The notes under the pieces: generated by a model
What the model saw: only the letters and a program-made list of their open reading frames with translations
What the model was told of the DNA's origin: nothing
Databases searched by the model: none
Program-made: the position numbers and the translations under genes
NCBI GenBank assembly: GCA_022885665.1
Contig: JAGQDJ010000039.1
Location: 186,001 to 250,000 of the forward strand
Direction of reading: 5' to 3'
From: Triops longicaudatus
Lineage: Eukaryota > Arthropoda > Branchiopoda > Notostraca > Triopsidae
DNA length: 64,000 bases
Shown: positions 34,201 through 45,200 of the stretch, piece by piece
Layout: each line of letters opens with the position of its first letter
Position numbering within the stretch: position 1 is the stretch's first letter

Positions 34201-35444
34201 AACAATGATTTCGAAGTCACCTAAGTACGGTGTCTTCGTTACTATTTATTCGCAAGGCGTCAACGTAAACAAATGCTGATTTAAAGGGCAGTGAGCACCC
34301 AAAAAAATTGAGATTTGATTATCCTTATTGTACACATTATTCTAAGAAAAAAGAGTTTTGTTTCATTTTTTTTCTGACCAACCGTTCCAGAGTTATTGCC
34401 TTGCGAATTTTCCGCCGTGTGAATGGGACGTCACGAGAACACGCAACATCTAGACATCATGTGGTCTCGTTGAACCAACAAAAATCGCTAATTCATGACC
34501 GCGCTGGATAAAAATACCCGAGTGACAAAAACACCCGATTTGAAAGTTAGATTTCTTGTTTCTTGGATATCTTCGTTATTTCCGCATATGATAAAAAAGA
34601 AACACAAATTTAAAAAGTAGGATTTTTGCTCTTTTATAATAAGAGAAAGTTGTTTTTTGGTGTCCATTGCCCTTAAAAAAATCAAGTTTTGTTGCATCTC
34701 AGTGCGAATCAAAGTGAACTGCAGTTGAAGTTATGTTAGTTGTAATTACAGTTTCCGTATTCTGTGCGGCGATTGTAAGAGGAGTTGAGATGTTGAAAGC
34801 GATCAAGGGTAATTTCGAGCCTTACCCTTGAGCTTGTACGGCCGGCATAAATAGCAGCTATTGTTGTCGCGCGAAACTTAAGTAACAAATTGTCGGTTGA
34901 TATGCATTGATTATTTACCGTCAGATGTGAGGCTTAATTTTACTGGGAATTTTTAAGTTGTCGAGGGACTTAAATTAACGACTAGCTAAAACACAGAGTT
35001 CCATAATGTCGATTTCTTTTTCTAAGAGCATCAACTCTACTTAAAGAAAGCTCAAGAGTACTGTTTGCTTCGTGCGCCTCCTCAACTTTTACGCACAATA
35101 TTCGAAGTGAGTTGCAAATTGCAAATCTTGGCAGTAATTGATGTCAAAGTAATTGTAACTATTATGCTCTAGGTTAGCGATATTGCCTTGACTGTGGCGC
35201 AGATTTGGAATCACGGCATACAGAGCTTGACCACCGCACTTTTGTGTCAATTAGAGACGAATTACGTGGGATGTCATCGCTTTGTTGTCCCTTTGTTAAC
35301 CACCATGGTTGAACAGCAGCACATTACTTACCGTAAGTGGAATAATTTTCCTAGCATTGATCACGTTGATTGTAAAGAACCTTTTTTCTTTTAGTTGAGA
35401 GCCTAACTGCCACGCTAACGCATAGTTGCCCAGATACTACTTGA
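31215..35444 (+). CDS. TUBGCP5: Gamma-tubulin complex component 5
   Basis: Exons 31215-31345, 31464-31635, 31897-32089, 32151-32286, 32402-32751, 32802-32988, 33044-33263, 33363-33515, 33566-33686, 33742-33954, 35027-35106, 35173-35332 and 35395-35444; 721 residues. GCP5 is a subunit of the gamma-tubulin ring complex that nucleates microtubules. Landmarks are KITEYQAIRELLWSF (GRIP1 start), VATIRPYLTIIGHWFKSGRL, LREHLIALRSVLFMEAGDVL, VPWPASVVITAENLQIYNEM (GRIP2) and the end ITYLESLTATLTHSC. Human GCP5 is about 1024 residues; most of the missing part is N-terminal, so upstream exons may exist. Many introns are 50-61 bases. The 33742 acceptor was chosen for phase and intron size and is the weakest junction. 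Intron 10 is 1.07 kb. The gene converges on ABHD13, 273 bases away. Confidence 0.9.
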
Positions 35445-35717
35445 TTAATTAAGGCTTAAAAGGATTGGCCATTGTGGCAAATGCCGCATGGGCCGAAAAA
35501 TACCTTTTTGGGCCGGGGTTTTCTTAGTACTAATAATATCAAAAGGGTTTAGTGGAGCCGGTCTTTGAATTTCCGTATGGGCAGCTGGCAAGCCAGTCCG
35601 CCCCTGAGTGAAGAAATCTTGAAACACTCAGCATGTAAAAAAGAAAAGGAAGAAAATCTGTGATGAATAAATGGTGTATTTTGTTAAGACTGATGCACTT
35701 ATTTCATGGTTCTTAAC

Positions 35718-37143
35718 TTAGTTAGTTTCTGTGATTTTGCTCGTCACTTCAATGACGGCTTCCGAATTTGAGCGTGAGGAGGGTCGTACGGTTTGCATGA
35801 CTTGTTCCACAGCTTCAGCCAAGTGTCGATAATAACCAGGACAAGCCCACGTGCCATTATGGTTCCCTCGAGGAACTTGCATGAGACGTTTATGAGGACT
35901 GCCACACTGCCGATACAAATCAAGCATCATACTAGGCGGGACTAGCTCATCCATTAAACCGGAGATAAATATACATGGCAGGCGTAGATTGGCTACTTTC
36001 TGAAGGCTGTTGTACTGCAAATACATTTAAGCAAATATTTAGAAAAATACAACGAAATAATAACGTTTTCTATTGCAAATACTTTAGACTTCTACTTAAA
36101 TTAGAATGTAGAAACAAATGATACATCAGAAGGAGAAAAAGTATTTACCTTGTTCTTATAAAACCAACGAGGAATGTATTGAATGACTTTCATTCGCATA
36201 ATTAGTTTTGCCATCTCTGGAATGCTCGTAAAGGAATTTTCAACCAATAAACAAGCAATTTTGCCATCGCTGCTTGGCTGGATAGCCAAATCGATCGCTA
36301 CCGCGCCTCCTAAGATATAACAATTTTTAGAAAAGAAGAGCAAAATAAATGTAGTGTTTTCGTTAATTGAGAAACTACCTAAGGAACGGCCGAAAACCAT
36401 AATCTTATCCCGTGGCATATCAAAACGTTTGTGTAAATAATCAAGCGCCGCCTGGGCGTCCAAATACAACCCTCTTTCTGATGGATGACCGTCTGATTTC
36501 CCATATCCGCGATATTCTACCATAAATACATTACAGCCTAATTGTCGATACAGGCCACGAGCATTAGGTAACCTGCGAACGCATCAAGACACAGCCTCAG
36601 CTTATTATTTACCAAGAGAAATTTCGTTCAATTCGTATACCTATGACCAATGTTCCCAGCATTACCATGGAGAAATAGGATAGTTGGCACTTGTTCCGCG
36701 ATTCCATCAGGTTGTTTCATCAGAAATCCATGTAACTTGACTGAATCTTTGCTTTTAAAGAAAACATTTTCGAAAGGCAGGCCAACAGTAAAGGGCGCCG
36801 GAACAAATAAACGAGAATGAGGGGGAGTATCAGGGTAATACAGCAGTTTGTCTCCCGCGTTGTAAATTATCCCTAATGTATGAAAATTTAATTATAGCCA
36901 TCTATAATTTATTTCTAATGAATGTTTACCTGTAGCGGCAAAACAGAGAGCCAAGAAAGCCAATATTCCGCCATACATCCAATACAGAAAAAGGACAGCT
37001 AATACAACGGCGCCTGACATAGCCCAACATTGTTTGATAATGCTCATAACGATCCTCGCCACAAAACGAATCACATGAAAATCAGCATTGTTCTCGGCAG
37101 TCACATCTTCCTGGTCGTAATCCACAGAAATTCTACTAGGCAT
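35718..37143 (-). CDS. ABHD13: Alpha/beta-hydrolase domain protein 13 (Bem46 family)
   Basis: Exons (minus): 37143-36930, 36872-36641, 36572-36379, 36309-36149 and 36014-35718, 365 residues (human 337). The N-terminus has a hydrophobic membrane anchor (about residues 30-70), then KLLYYPDTPPHSRLFVP. The oxyanion/active-site blocks are LFLHGNAGNIGHRLPNA, VEYRGYGKSDGHPSERGLYL and the nucleophile elbow FGRSLGGAVAIDLA. The likely catalytic Asp is in SGLMDELVPP and the His in GNHNGTWACPGY. All three triad residues are present. The substrate of this family is not settled; membrane depalmitoylase activity has been proposed for relatives. The upstream open frame (37171-37461) has no ATG and is probably leader or intergenic DNA. 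Confidence 0.95.
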
Positions 37144-38011
37144 TTTGAAAAACCTGGGTTTCAAGAAAAATTAGTGTTCGAGATTTACGTTAACAAAGAG
37201 ATGAAGACTAGAAAACGTCCCCAGGATAGCAAGTAGCGTAATCGCACATGTAGAGCTGCCTGCCGTGGTCTCGCTTGCCCTACAAGTATCGTAAGCATGC
37301 AGATCACTTGTGGCAGCTGTTGTCAAGCAACTTAGGACAAGAAAGCTGTCCCACGAACGTTTTCCATGCTTTAGAATGAGCATGGTTACCTGACTCACAA
37401 AAAAAAGAGTACAACACTTTAGCGCGAAAGCGATTTTGCGTACCTCATTTTTGTGAGCCACTTTACCCTTAGTTAGACATTATTATCCAGTGAACGGTTG
37501 ATTACCTAAATTTGTATCTGATCTTGATGCAGCAGATGAGATAAAGATTGCCTAACAGCAGATACACAAATACACACCAGCTTGTACTTAAATCCACGTA
37601 CGTGTCATGAAAAAGTTTCCTGTTGATTTTGTCCCTGATAACTTTTATAGTTCTAGCATCATGGGCGTTTAAAATAAAAGCTTAAGCAATGTCCTGTAAA
37701 ACACTAAGACATGTTTTCAAAACGTGGATAGATTTATTGCACCTCCATTACAACACAAGTTTTCAGAAAACCACGCCCTCAGCCTCGTTGGTATTCAAGA
37801 CACGCCTCCATTGTTTTTGCTTGTACAGTATCTCGTCTGGTCATGACCAAAGTCCAGAGTTCGGTGTGATGAAAATGGTTTAACTGACCGTGATTTCCTT
37901 TCAAAAATTCACTGACTTGAGTAAGTTTTCTGTTACAGCATATAAGTCGGTGTAATATATAATTGATTCTTGTTGAATTTACCAGAATCGTGGGGTACAA
38001 GTGTTACCACA
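37144..38011. promoter_or_regulatory. Divergent region between ABHD13 (-) and epoxide hydrolase (+)
   Basis: 868 bases between opposed start codons. It should contain both promoters. No gene, RNA or clear core promoter motif is visible. Confidence 0.4.
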
Positions 38012-40043
38012 ATGGGCGTGATTAAAACGTTTTTTTTCGTGGGGGTTCTGTCTGCATTTGTGCTTCCAATTTTATGGGTTGCCTTGCGTTCCACTCCACC
38101 TTTGCCTAAACTAGAAGATGGCTGGTGGACTATGGAGCCTCGTCCCGTTACGGAAGATACATCCATAAAACCGTTCACAATTAGCGTACCCGACGAGGTA
38201 AACTTGCAATGAAACTTGCTGTGACATACCCACGTAATTCAATCATTCGTGCTATTTGTAGGTTTTGTTTGACTTGCAAGATAGGCTTCAGCGAGCTACG
38301 CGACTAACGAAACCTTTGGCCAACAGTAATTTTACTTATGGTTTCAATACTGACGCTTTCGAGAAGGTTTTGGAACATTGGATGGGCCAGTATGATTGGC
38401 GCGAACAAGAAAAATACCTGAACCAGTATCCACAATTCAAAACTCAGATTGAAGGTCTGGACATCCATTTTATCCACGTAAAACCGAAACAATCAGCAGC
38501 TAAAGTGCTCCCTTTACTAATGCTCCATGGCTGGCCCGGCTCCATCGTTGAGTTTTACAAAGTAATCCCGCTTTTGACGCAGCCGCAAGATCAGTACCCG
38601 TTCGTCTTCGAACTGGTCATTCCGTCGCTGCCGGGCTATGGCTTCTCCCAGGCAGCGGAAATTCCTGGTCTAGGTCCACTTGAAATGGCCCAGATTTTCG
38701 ATAAACTTATGAAGAGATTGAAGTTCGATCAGTATTATGTCCAAGGCGGCGACTGGGGCTCTTTAATTGGAACGAATCTGGCCACTGTATTTCCTGGAAG
38801 GTATATTTACACCCCGTTTCTCATAATTCTCTATTTTTCCTTTAGTCAAACCATTTTGTTCCGTTTAAAATAAAATGGATGGATTTTTCCGTGTTAAACT
38901 CATTTGCATGATTGTTGGTTTTTATTGGTTTACTGGATTTTGCTTAACATTTAAAAGACTGATTGATCTAGCATATTACATTTTCTAAACGTAGACTTGG
39001 CGTAACAGTTTTGTATCATTGATATCTTCCTTACTTTTACACATTGTTTTTGTGCTAAATTCATTGAAATGTATTATTAGATTACAAACACGGAAAGTTG
39101 TCACATTTTATTTGCTCTTTGTTTCAAACAAAAAAGTCTTTGTATTAACATTCTTCTATCTTCCTTTATCTTCTTCCTCCTTTTCTTTGATTTTGGTCAG
39201 TATTGTATTTAAAAAATTTGTTACAAAAGTTTTTCTTGTTTATTTTTTCGTCGTTTGGATCTAGTGTTAAGGGGTTGCATCTAAATATGGCTACAGCACC
39301 TAAATTATCAGCAAGTTTGATAATCTTCTTGGGTTCGTTCTGGCCTTCATTGTTGGTGCCGAAGCAGTACGAGCATCTCGTTTATCCTATGGGGGATAAG
39401 TTTTCTTTTTTAATCCGTGAAACGGGTTATTTGCATCTACAAGCCACGAAGCCAGACACTGTTGGTAAATCGGAAAACAAAAATGTACAAAACTGTATTG
39501 TACTGGGTTTATTTTTCAAAGGTGTGGCTTTGAGTGACTCGCCCGCGGGCTTAGCCGCTTATTTGCTTGAAAAGTTTTCGACGTGGACTCATCGTAACTA
39601 CATGTACGAACCTGATGGTGGTTTAACAAAGAAATTCGCATTAGACGATCTTCTGAACAATGTGATGGTTTATTGGGTTACAAACTCTATTACAACTTCC
39701 ATGCGATTGTATGCAGAAGCTTTTAGTAAGAAAACGTTTGGTTACCGGCTGGACGAGTAAGTATTCTTTACCGTAGCGATTAAAAGAAAAAGTGCTCTGT
39801 TTAAAGCTAATTCTCCCATCTGTGCACCGAAGCATTCCATGTGCTGTACCGACTGGAGTTGCAGCGTTCCCTGAAGAATTGATGATTCACCCTGCTCCAG
39901 TTTTGACTTCCAAGTTCACCAAGCTAGTTAGTTTCAACTACATGGCACGTGGGGGTCACTTTGCCGCGTTCGAAGAGCCTGAATTGCTCGCCGAGGACGT
40001 GTGGCATTTCGTAAAGCTAGTTGAGGTCATGCCTTTGATTTAA
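38012..40043 (+). CDS. EPHX1: Microsomal epoxide hydrolase
   Basis: Exons 38012-38197, 38262-38800, 39265-39464, 39522-39756 and 39833-40043, 456 residues (human 455). It adds water to epoxides, on the ER membrane. An N-terminal hydrophobic anchor (residues 4-25) precedes the EHN-type region (ATRLTKPLANSNFTYGFN, then YLNQYPQFKTQIEGLDIHFI). Core motifs are the oxyanion-hole HGWPGSIVEF, the nucleophile Asp in QGGDWGSLI, PDTVG joined to ALSDSPAGLAAYLLEKFSTW, and the catalytic His in ARGGHFAAFEEPELL. The third intron (39465-39521, 57 bases) is a stop-free multiple of three. AATAAA at 40261 is a candidate poly(A) signal. A decayed copy of the last exon lies at 41902. Confidence 0.95.
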
Positions 40044-40847
40044 TGAATACCTATCACTTGTTCGCCCGACTCAGCGAAATGGATGGTTTTAAACCATAGT
40101 GCTTTGTCGTTAAAAGCTATTTTTGATCACGAAACTTAAAATCCCCTCCTAAACAGTGTATTACCGTGTTATGAGTATCCATATTTCGGCTCAAATTTTA
40201 GAACTGTTTAATACTCACTGGTATTTGTGTTATGTAGATATGGGTTTCATGCCAGTGTTGAATAAAGGCAAGTTTATTAACACGTTGAGGAAACTATTCA
40301 TGCAGAAGCTTAAACTACTATCAAGCGTCCACAAATGACACCGTAACATAATTTGCTCTTTTTTACCTTCCCGCCCTCTTGGACAATCTTTAGTACATTT
40401 CTCCACCATTTTGGCTTTGTGTGCTACGATTTGCGGATACCCTTCATCGTTTTCTTTGATGGCGCCATTTGTGGACGACCTCCACGTAGTGTGCCGTCCT
40501 GGAATTCTTACGGACTTGAGTTTTCCTAAGACAATTCAGAACCGATGAAACATCTTGCTCTTTTATAAGGCCGAGAGAAAAGTACTCAGTTGGACTGCGT
40601 GGTACGTCCCAGGCCTGGTAGATATTGTAGTTGCCAATTCAGAAGCGCACAAAACATGCCAGGCTCTTTGTATCGCATGCGCATATTTTCGTTTCAAAGC
40701 AACTGATTGCTACCCGTGTTGGGGAGAACTCGTTCTGTACTTCCTAACTGCAGTATCCAACAGTTTAGGCCTAATACGGAATTTACACTCAATTTTTTCA
40801 TTTCGGTAACACGCGTAGGAAGTACATATTATCTAGTAAGTATGACG

Positions 40848-40848
<1 letters not shown>

Positions 40849-40878
<30 letters not shown>
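40849..40878. repeat. (CA)15 microsatellite
   Basis: Thirty bases of uninterrupted CA directly after a TGACGTCA site. Confidence 0.95.
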
Positions 40879-40882
<4 letters not shown>

Positions 40883-41439
40883 AGAACGACGAACATATCT
40901 ATTTTTTTCTAAAATCTGCAGTTTATGAGAGAGACTCATGAATAGAAACCAATGAAAAAGGGACAGGAATCATGAAATCTCGCTAGAATGTGCACGCAAG
41001 GGGACGGACATTGTGTACGTTAAAGCCGAGTGTATGTAAAAGCCGACATTGGCTAAAAATTACTTAAAAATAGCTTTAGTTTCTTTTCCTGTCATTTCAA
41101 TTATTTTACGTTTTTAAGTGTTAATGGATGCCGCTTCGTAAGAGCAGTCTGTTATGTAATTTTTCGCAAAAAAATAAAGCACATCGAATTAACAGTTTTG
41201 TCTGTTTTCATCAATGACACTAATGTGAGAGTTGTTTAAGCGCAATAGTACCAAAGGGACTTGTTTGAGAGGTCCTGCTGAAAATTTGGAACTATTTTGA
41301 GTAGCGTGATCTTGTGGGGAATAAAAGCGCTCCTCTCGGGCTGTTGTCCTTTATGCGTTAAAACAATGGCAGCGCTCGCGTTCACTACAGCAGAAGGAAA
41401 AAGTCGCGTGTAAATTGGCAAAGGGATCTGAGTTTTTTG

Positions 41440-41583
41440 TGCGCTATAGGCGAATATGTCATAGGCGAATTCACTGAAGCCGACGTGTGTCCTGTACATT
41501 TACCTAGGCGTTTCGCCGGCGCCTGTTGACCTGGTACGCTATAGCCGATTATTCATTGTAACCGGTGTATGCTATAGCGAGAT
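41440..41583. mobile_element. Remnant of a TA-target DNA transposon (pogo/Tigger-like end)
   Basis: Repeated CGCTATAG and CATAGGCGAAT words and a right-hand end reading GCTATAGCGAGATTTTACTGTA. Read inward this is TACAGTAAAATCTCGCTATAG, which looks like a TA duplication followed by a CAGT-type terminal repeat. The left end was not found. Confidence 0.35.
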
Positions 41584-41639
41584 TTTACTGTATCAGTGCG
41601 GAACTATATACTTACAATTTCTCTATTCATTATTACTAG

Positions 41640-41830
41640 TCGTAAAGGGTCTTTGACTATGGATCCCGGATAATTAGCCAGGGGTGGATCGCGGATCGTG
41701 ATCCGTTACGGCGAACCAGTTGGAACTGCGATCCGTGCCAAGCTCATGTGAGATTCGGAGCTGATCCAAAGATCCGGTTTCGTAACCCGTACCCGATTTT
41801 GATCGCGTTTTGGATCGGATTCACCTATGC
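41640..41830. repeat. GATCCG-rich repeat segment
   Basis: Many GATC words in under 200 bases (GGATCC, GGATCGCGGATCGTGATCCG, GATCCAAAGATCCGG, TTGGATCGGATTC), in both orientations, matching the segments at 29.9 and 30.8 kb. Confidence 0.4.
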
Positions 41831-41901
41831 CTTGTTTACATGAAACTGTTCATTTAACTTCTGTTCGCTATGCTTTCAGAAATTAATTGCTGTCTTCTAA
41901 G

Positions 41902-42030
41902 CATTCCATGGGTTGTGCCAACTGGCGTTGCAGTGTTCCCCGAACAGATTTTAATTCATCCTGCCGCAGGGCTGTCATTTTGCAGGATATGAAAAACCCA
42001 CATTATTTGCCGAGGACGTTTAGCGAGTCG
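41902..42030 (+). pseudogene. Decayed copy of the last epoxide hydrolase exon
   Basis: The stretch starts, like the functional exon 5, with an AAG acceptor and CATTCCATG, then reads IPWVVPTGVAVFPEQILIHP. The middle of the exon, about 15 codons, is missing. A shifted frame resumes with HFAGYEKPTLFAEDV, matching HFAAFEEPELLAEDV in the live gene, and then hits a stop. It is therefore a fragment of a paralogue, not a processed copy (no other exons are attached). Confidence 0.8.
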
Positions 42031-42222
42031 TCAGTCATATCAACAGATTAATTTAAAGAGAAAGTAAATCTGTCTGATAGTTTGTTTCACTAATCTGTAT
42101 TTGCCAAAAGTTTTGCAGGGAAGAGGAAATTTTGGAGCCAAAATAGTTCATTGTTTACACATGTGTTACTCTGTCTTTGTTGTATTCTTTGGTAAAGTAA
42201 TAAGTCAAGGTTTCTGAATTGT

Positions 42223-45200
42223 TTAATAGTCGCTGCTGCTTGTACTGGGTAGTGAAGGATTAGTACCAGGACTCAACAAATTCAGACTTGGGCTACCATC
42301 CATGGCAGTTGGAGCGAGCGGATCAGTCCGGTAGTGTCGCCCGTAGATGCTGTTGGGGTTGAGTACACTGGGCAAACTATCCATGGGATTCAAACTGGGT
42401 GGGAGCGAAGGAAGTGACTGCATGTGACCAGGATAGATAGGATGATTGAAGTGCGAAGGCGGTGCGGGACTAGGATTAGCGTAGTTAAAGAACCTACTTA
42501 ATCTCTATTATTACACTGCCTTTTAGGTGTCATTTTGATAAATTAAACTTACCACAAGCGGTCGCCAATGTACAGCGGACGGGGTACCATTACCCCTAAG
42601 GAAGAATAGTATTGTTGGGCCAGGAGCTCCAAATCGTTTGTGTACTTCCTTTTCCACTTTGTGCGACGATTTTGGAACCAGATTTTGATCTAAAAAGTAC
42701 AGATTTGTGTTTAGTTCCATTTTTGTATTACTTTTCTAGTAGTTAACTTTACCTGTGTCTCTGTTAGTTTGAGTTGCTTCGATAACTGCAAACGCTTGGA
42801 AACGGACAAGTATTTATTCTTCTCGAACTCAGATTCCAGGGCTTTTATCTGCGCAGCCGAAAACGCCGTCCTAGGCCGTTTTTTACGTTCATCGACATTG
42901 CTTTCTCCTTGACCATCGTCTAGAAATTGGGGCAAAAAAGGGGGCTATTGAATAGCATATACATTATGTTCTCCACTTTTTCTACGAGCTGGATGGGCTG
43001 TAACCGAATTTCGAACGGACAAAGAGACGTTTTTGGTGTCATTGCATGGGACAGGTTAAGAAGTAATTGTAGTGCAATTTCTCTCACGGATCATGTTGGG
43101 CCACATCGAAAAGAGACCATTATGGGCATCATGGGCCATCGCCTGTTACGAGCTACCACCTTTGTCCGAAGACACAACTCAAACCCACCTTCACCCCCCA
43201 AAAACCTAATTTGAGTCTGTAAAGCGAAAGAGCGCACATTAATAAAACACACTCTAAATGGGCTTGTCCTGTCTTGTCTCTTTCATAGCTAAAGTCGACA
43301 GCGTTTCGGCCTCGGAACGGGTCTAAATTGTCCTTTTCTTTCCCGTCATCTTTTATGCAGGCCCTTAATGTTGATAAGTAAGTTTAATGGGCTGGCGGTA
43401 TAGTTGAGAACATTAATGGTCTAAGTTACAGATTGAATTATGTTCTTTAAGAGTTCTTTGGAGCGAGTTTCTGGTAAACCGAAGCTGAGTCTTAGAAAGC
43501 AAGAATACGTAGAAATTTCGTAATTGCTCTCTTCAAGTTCGTAAACTGAATATTGTTGGAAAAATATTTGCAAGGGTTGTCGTGAGTTATTGGAAATGTC
43601 GCTTTAAAGTAATTGGAATGTAATTGTCACCAACTTTTCACTGAATCGTCTGTAGAAATATCTAAGGAAGGATAGCTTTTGTCATTTTTCTTGATCCCTT
43701 GCTTTCTAACGTTACGCAGAAATTTCGTTAATTCATAAATTGTGATTATACGTCGGACAAAATGCACAAAAACAACATTATTTATAATGCTATTTAAGGC
43801 ATCTCTTTGTAATATGGAAACAATGTGCGATCTGACAGTGGTATGACAACACAATTCTTCCTTTCACTTTTAGTTGAAATTGCATTACGTCAAGATTTTC
43901 CGTGAATGTTGTCGAAGCACGCAAACTGGGCTCAATTCAATAATTTAGTTTGGACGAAATCCAATTCAATGCAATGAATATGTTTAAACAATTTAGATAG
44001 ATATGTATATTAAAATGAAGCAACACCTCATGCTAAACAATAATGCATTACAACAATATCTTATCTACATTAATACTATCAATTGACAAGAGAACATCTT
44101 AGCTACTTTTATTGTTTGCCGTTGCAATAATAGTAAAGGCGCGTGCGTGTTTTAATTGTGAAACTTGAAAGGAAATCGTTGTTGGACAACTTGCGTTGCA
44201 GTCCGTGCTAAAAGAACTGACACTCTTTCTTCATAACGAGCATGTTTTTTACGTGAGAAGTTGCAATTTGGACTAGATTAGTTTGTATGCAGGACAAAAT
44301 TTTCTAACCGCTAAAGACTCGTGTACAGGTAACCTATAATTGAACGTTATGGGGCGAATGAATGGGGTATATAAGTGTTTTTGTGTGTGTTAAAGCGATA
44401 ACTCTCCTAAAGCATCCCCTTCGCTCCAATCCCGCGTCCGCTGTTGTCTCGCGTGGGCCAGGCACGTGAACGTTACACTAAGCGGCTTTTGACTTGGTAC
44501 CATTGTGCAGTGAAATACATGGGAAACACTATGGAGTTCCACGAACCAAAAATTACCGTGTTGAGCCGTGTAAAGAACCCTCCTTCCCCCTTTTTTATAC
44601 GTTACTAGACCTTGCCGTACGCGAATTTCGATCGTATTTGCTCATGTACTTTTAACCACGATCCCCCACTTCTGGTGTCAAGAGGCAATAACCAACGCGT
44701 GGTACTTCCCCCTCCCCGCGTAGCAAATCGTTTTTATAAACGCTGCAAAGCCCCTTTTATTCGACATTTCTATACCAATAGCTTTAGTATAGTTGGCTAA
44801 CAGTCACATAACTTTTATTGTTTAGATTGAACCTTGAATTACGAACGCTGGTTTGGGTGGTGAAGTCAAATGGGTGACGTCAGCGGACAGTATTGTCATC
44901 CCGTTATGGAACGATCCTAGCTTCCTCTGTCTTTTCACTGACTAGCAAATTTCTCAGCTATGTATGAAATTTTGATTAAATCGAAAGAAAATGCCCATTA
45001 CTTCCTATAAAGCTATTGATGAATTTTTCGAGTTGTTCGAGAAGCTTCTCATTAAATGAGGGCCTCTGTCACACAAATTCGCATGATGCCATTCCATGAA
45101 CACTACGTTTTACGTGTTCAAGTTGATTTCTGAGAAATGTCACACATTTCTCAGAAATCAAGTTGAACTTGACGGTAGACACACTTCCGGAAGCAAATTA

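Larger units (their letters stand above)
40044..42222. other. Intergenic between convergent EPHX1 and the homeobox gene; repeats and a pseudogene
   Basis: Contains the EPHX1 3' region with AATAAA at 40261, a CA microsatellite, a CRE palindrome abutting it (40843-40850), a likely DNA-transposon remnant ending near 41582, a GATC-rich stretch (41640-41830) and a fragment of an epoxide hydrolase exon. No intact gene. Confidence 0.6.

Noticed and set aside
37171..37461. Possible small membrane protein upstream of ABHD13
   Set aside because: No ATG start (GTG only), no family match and no Kozak-like context.
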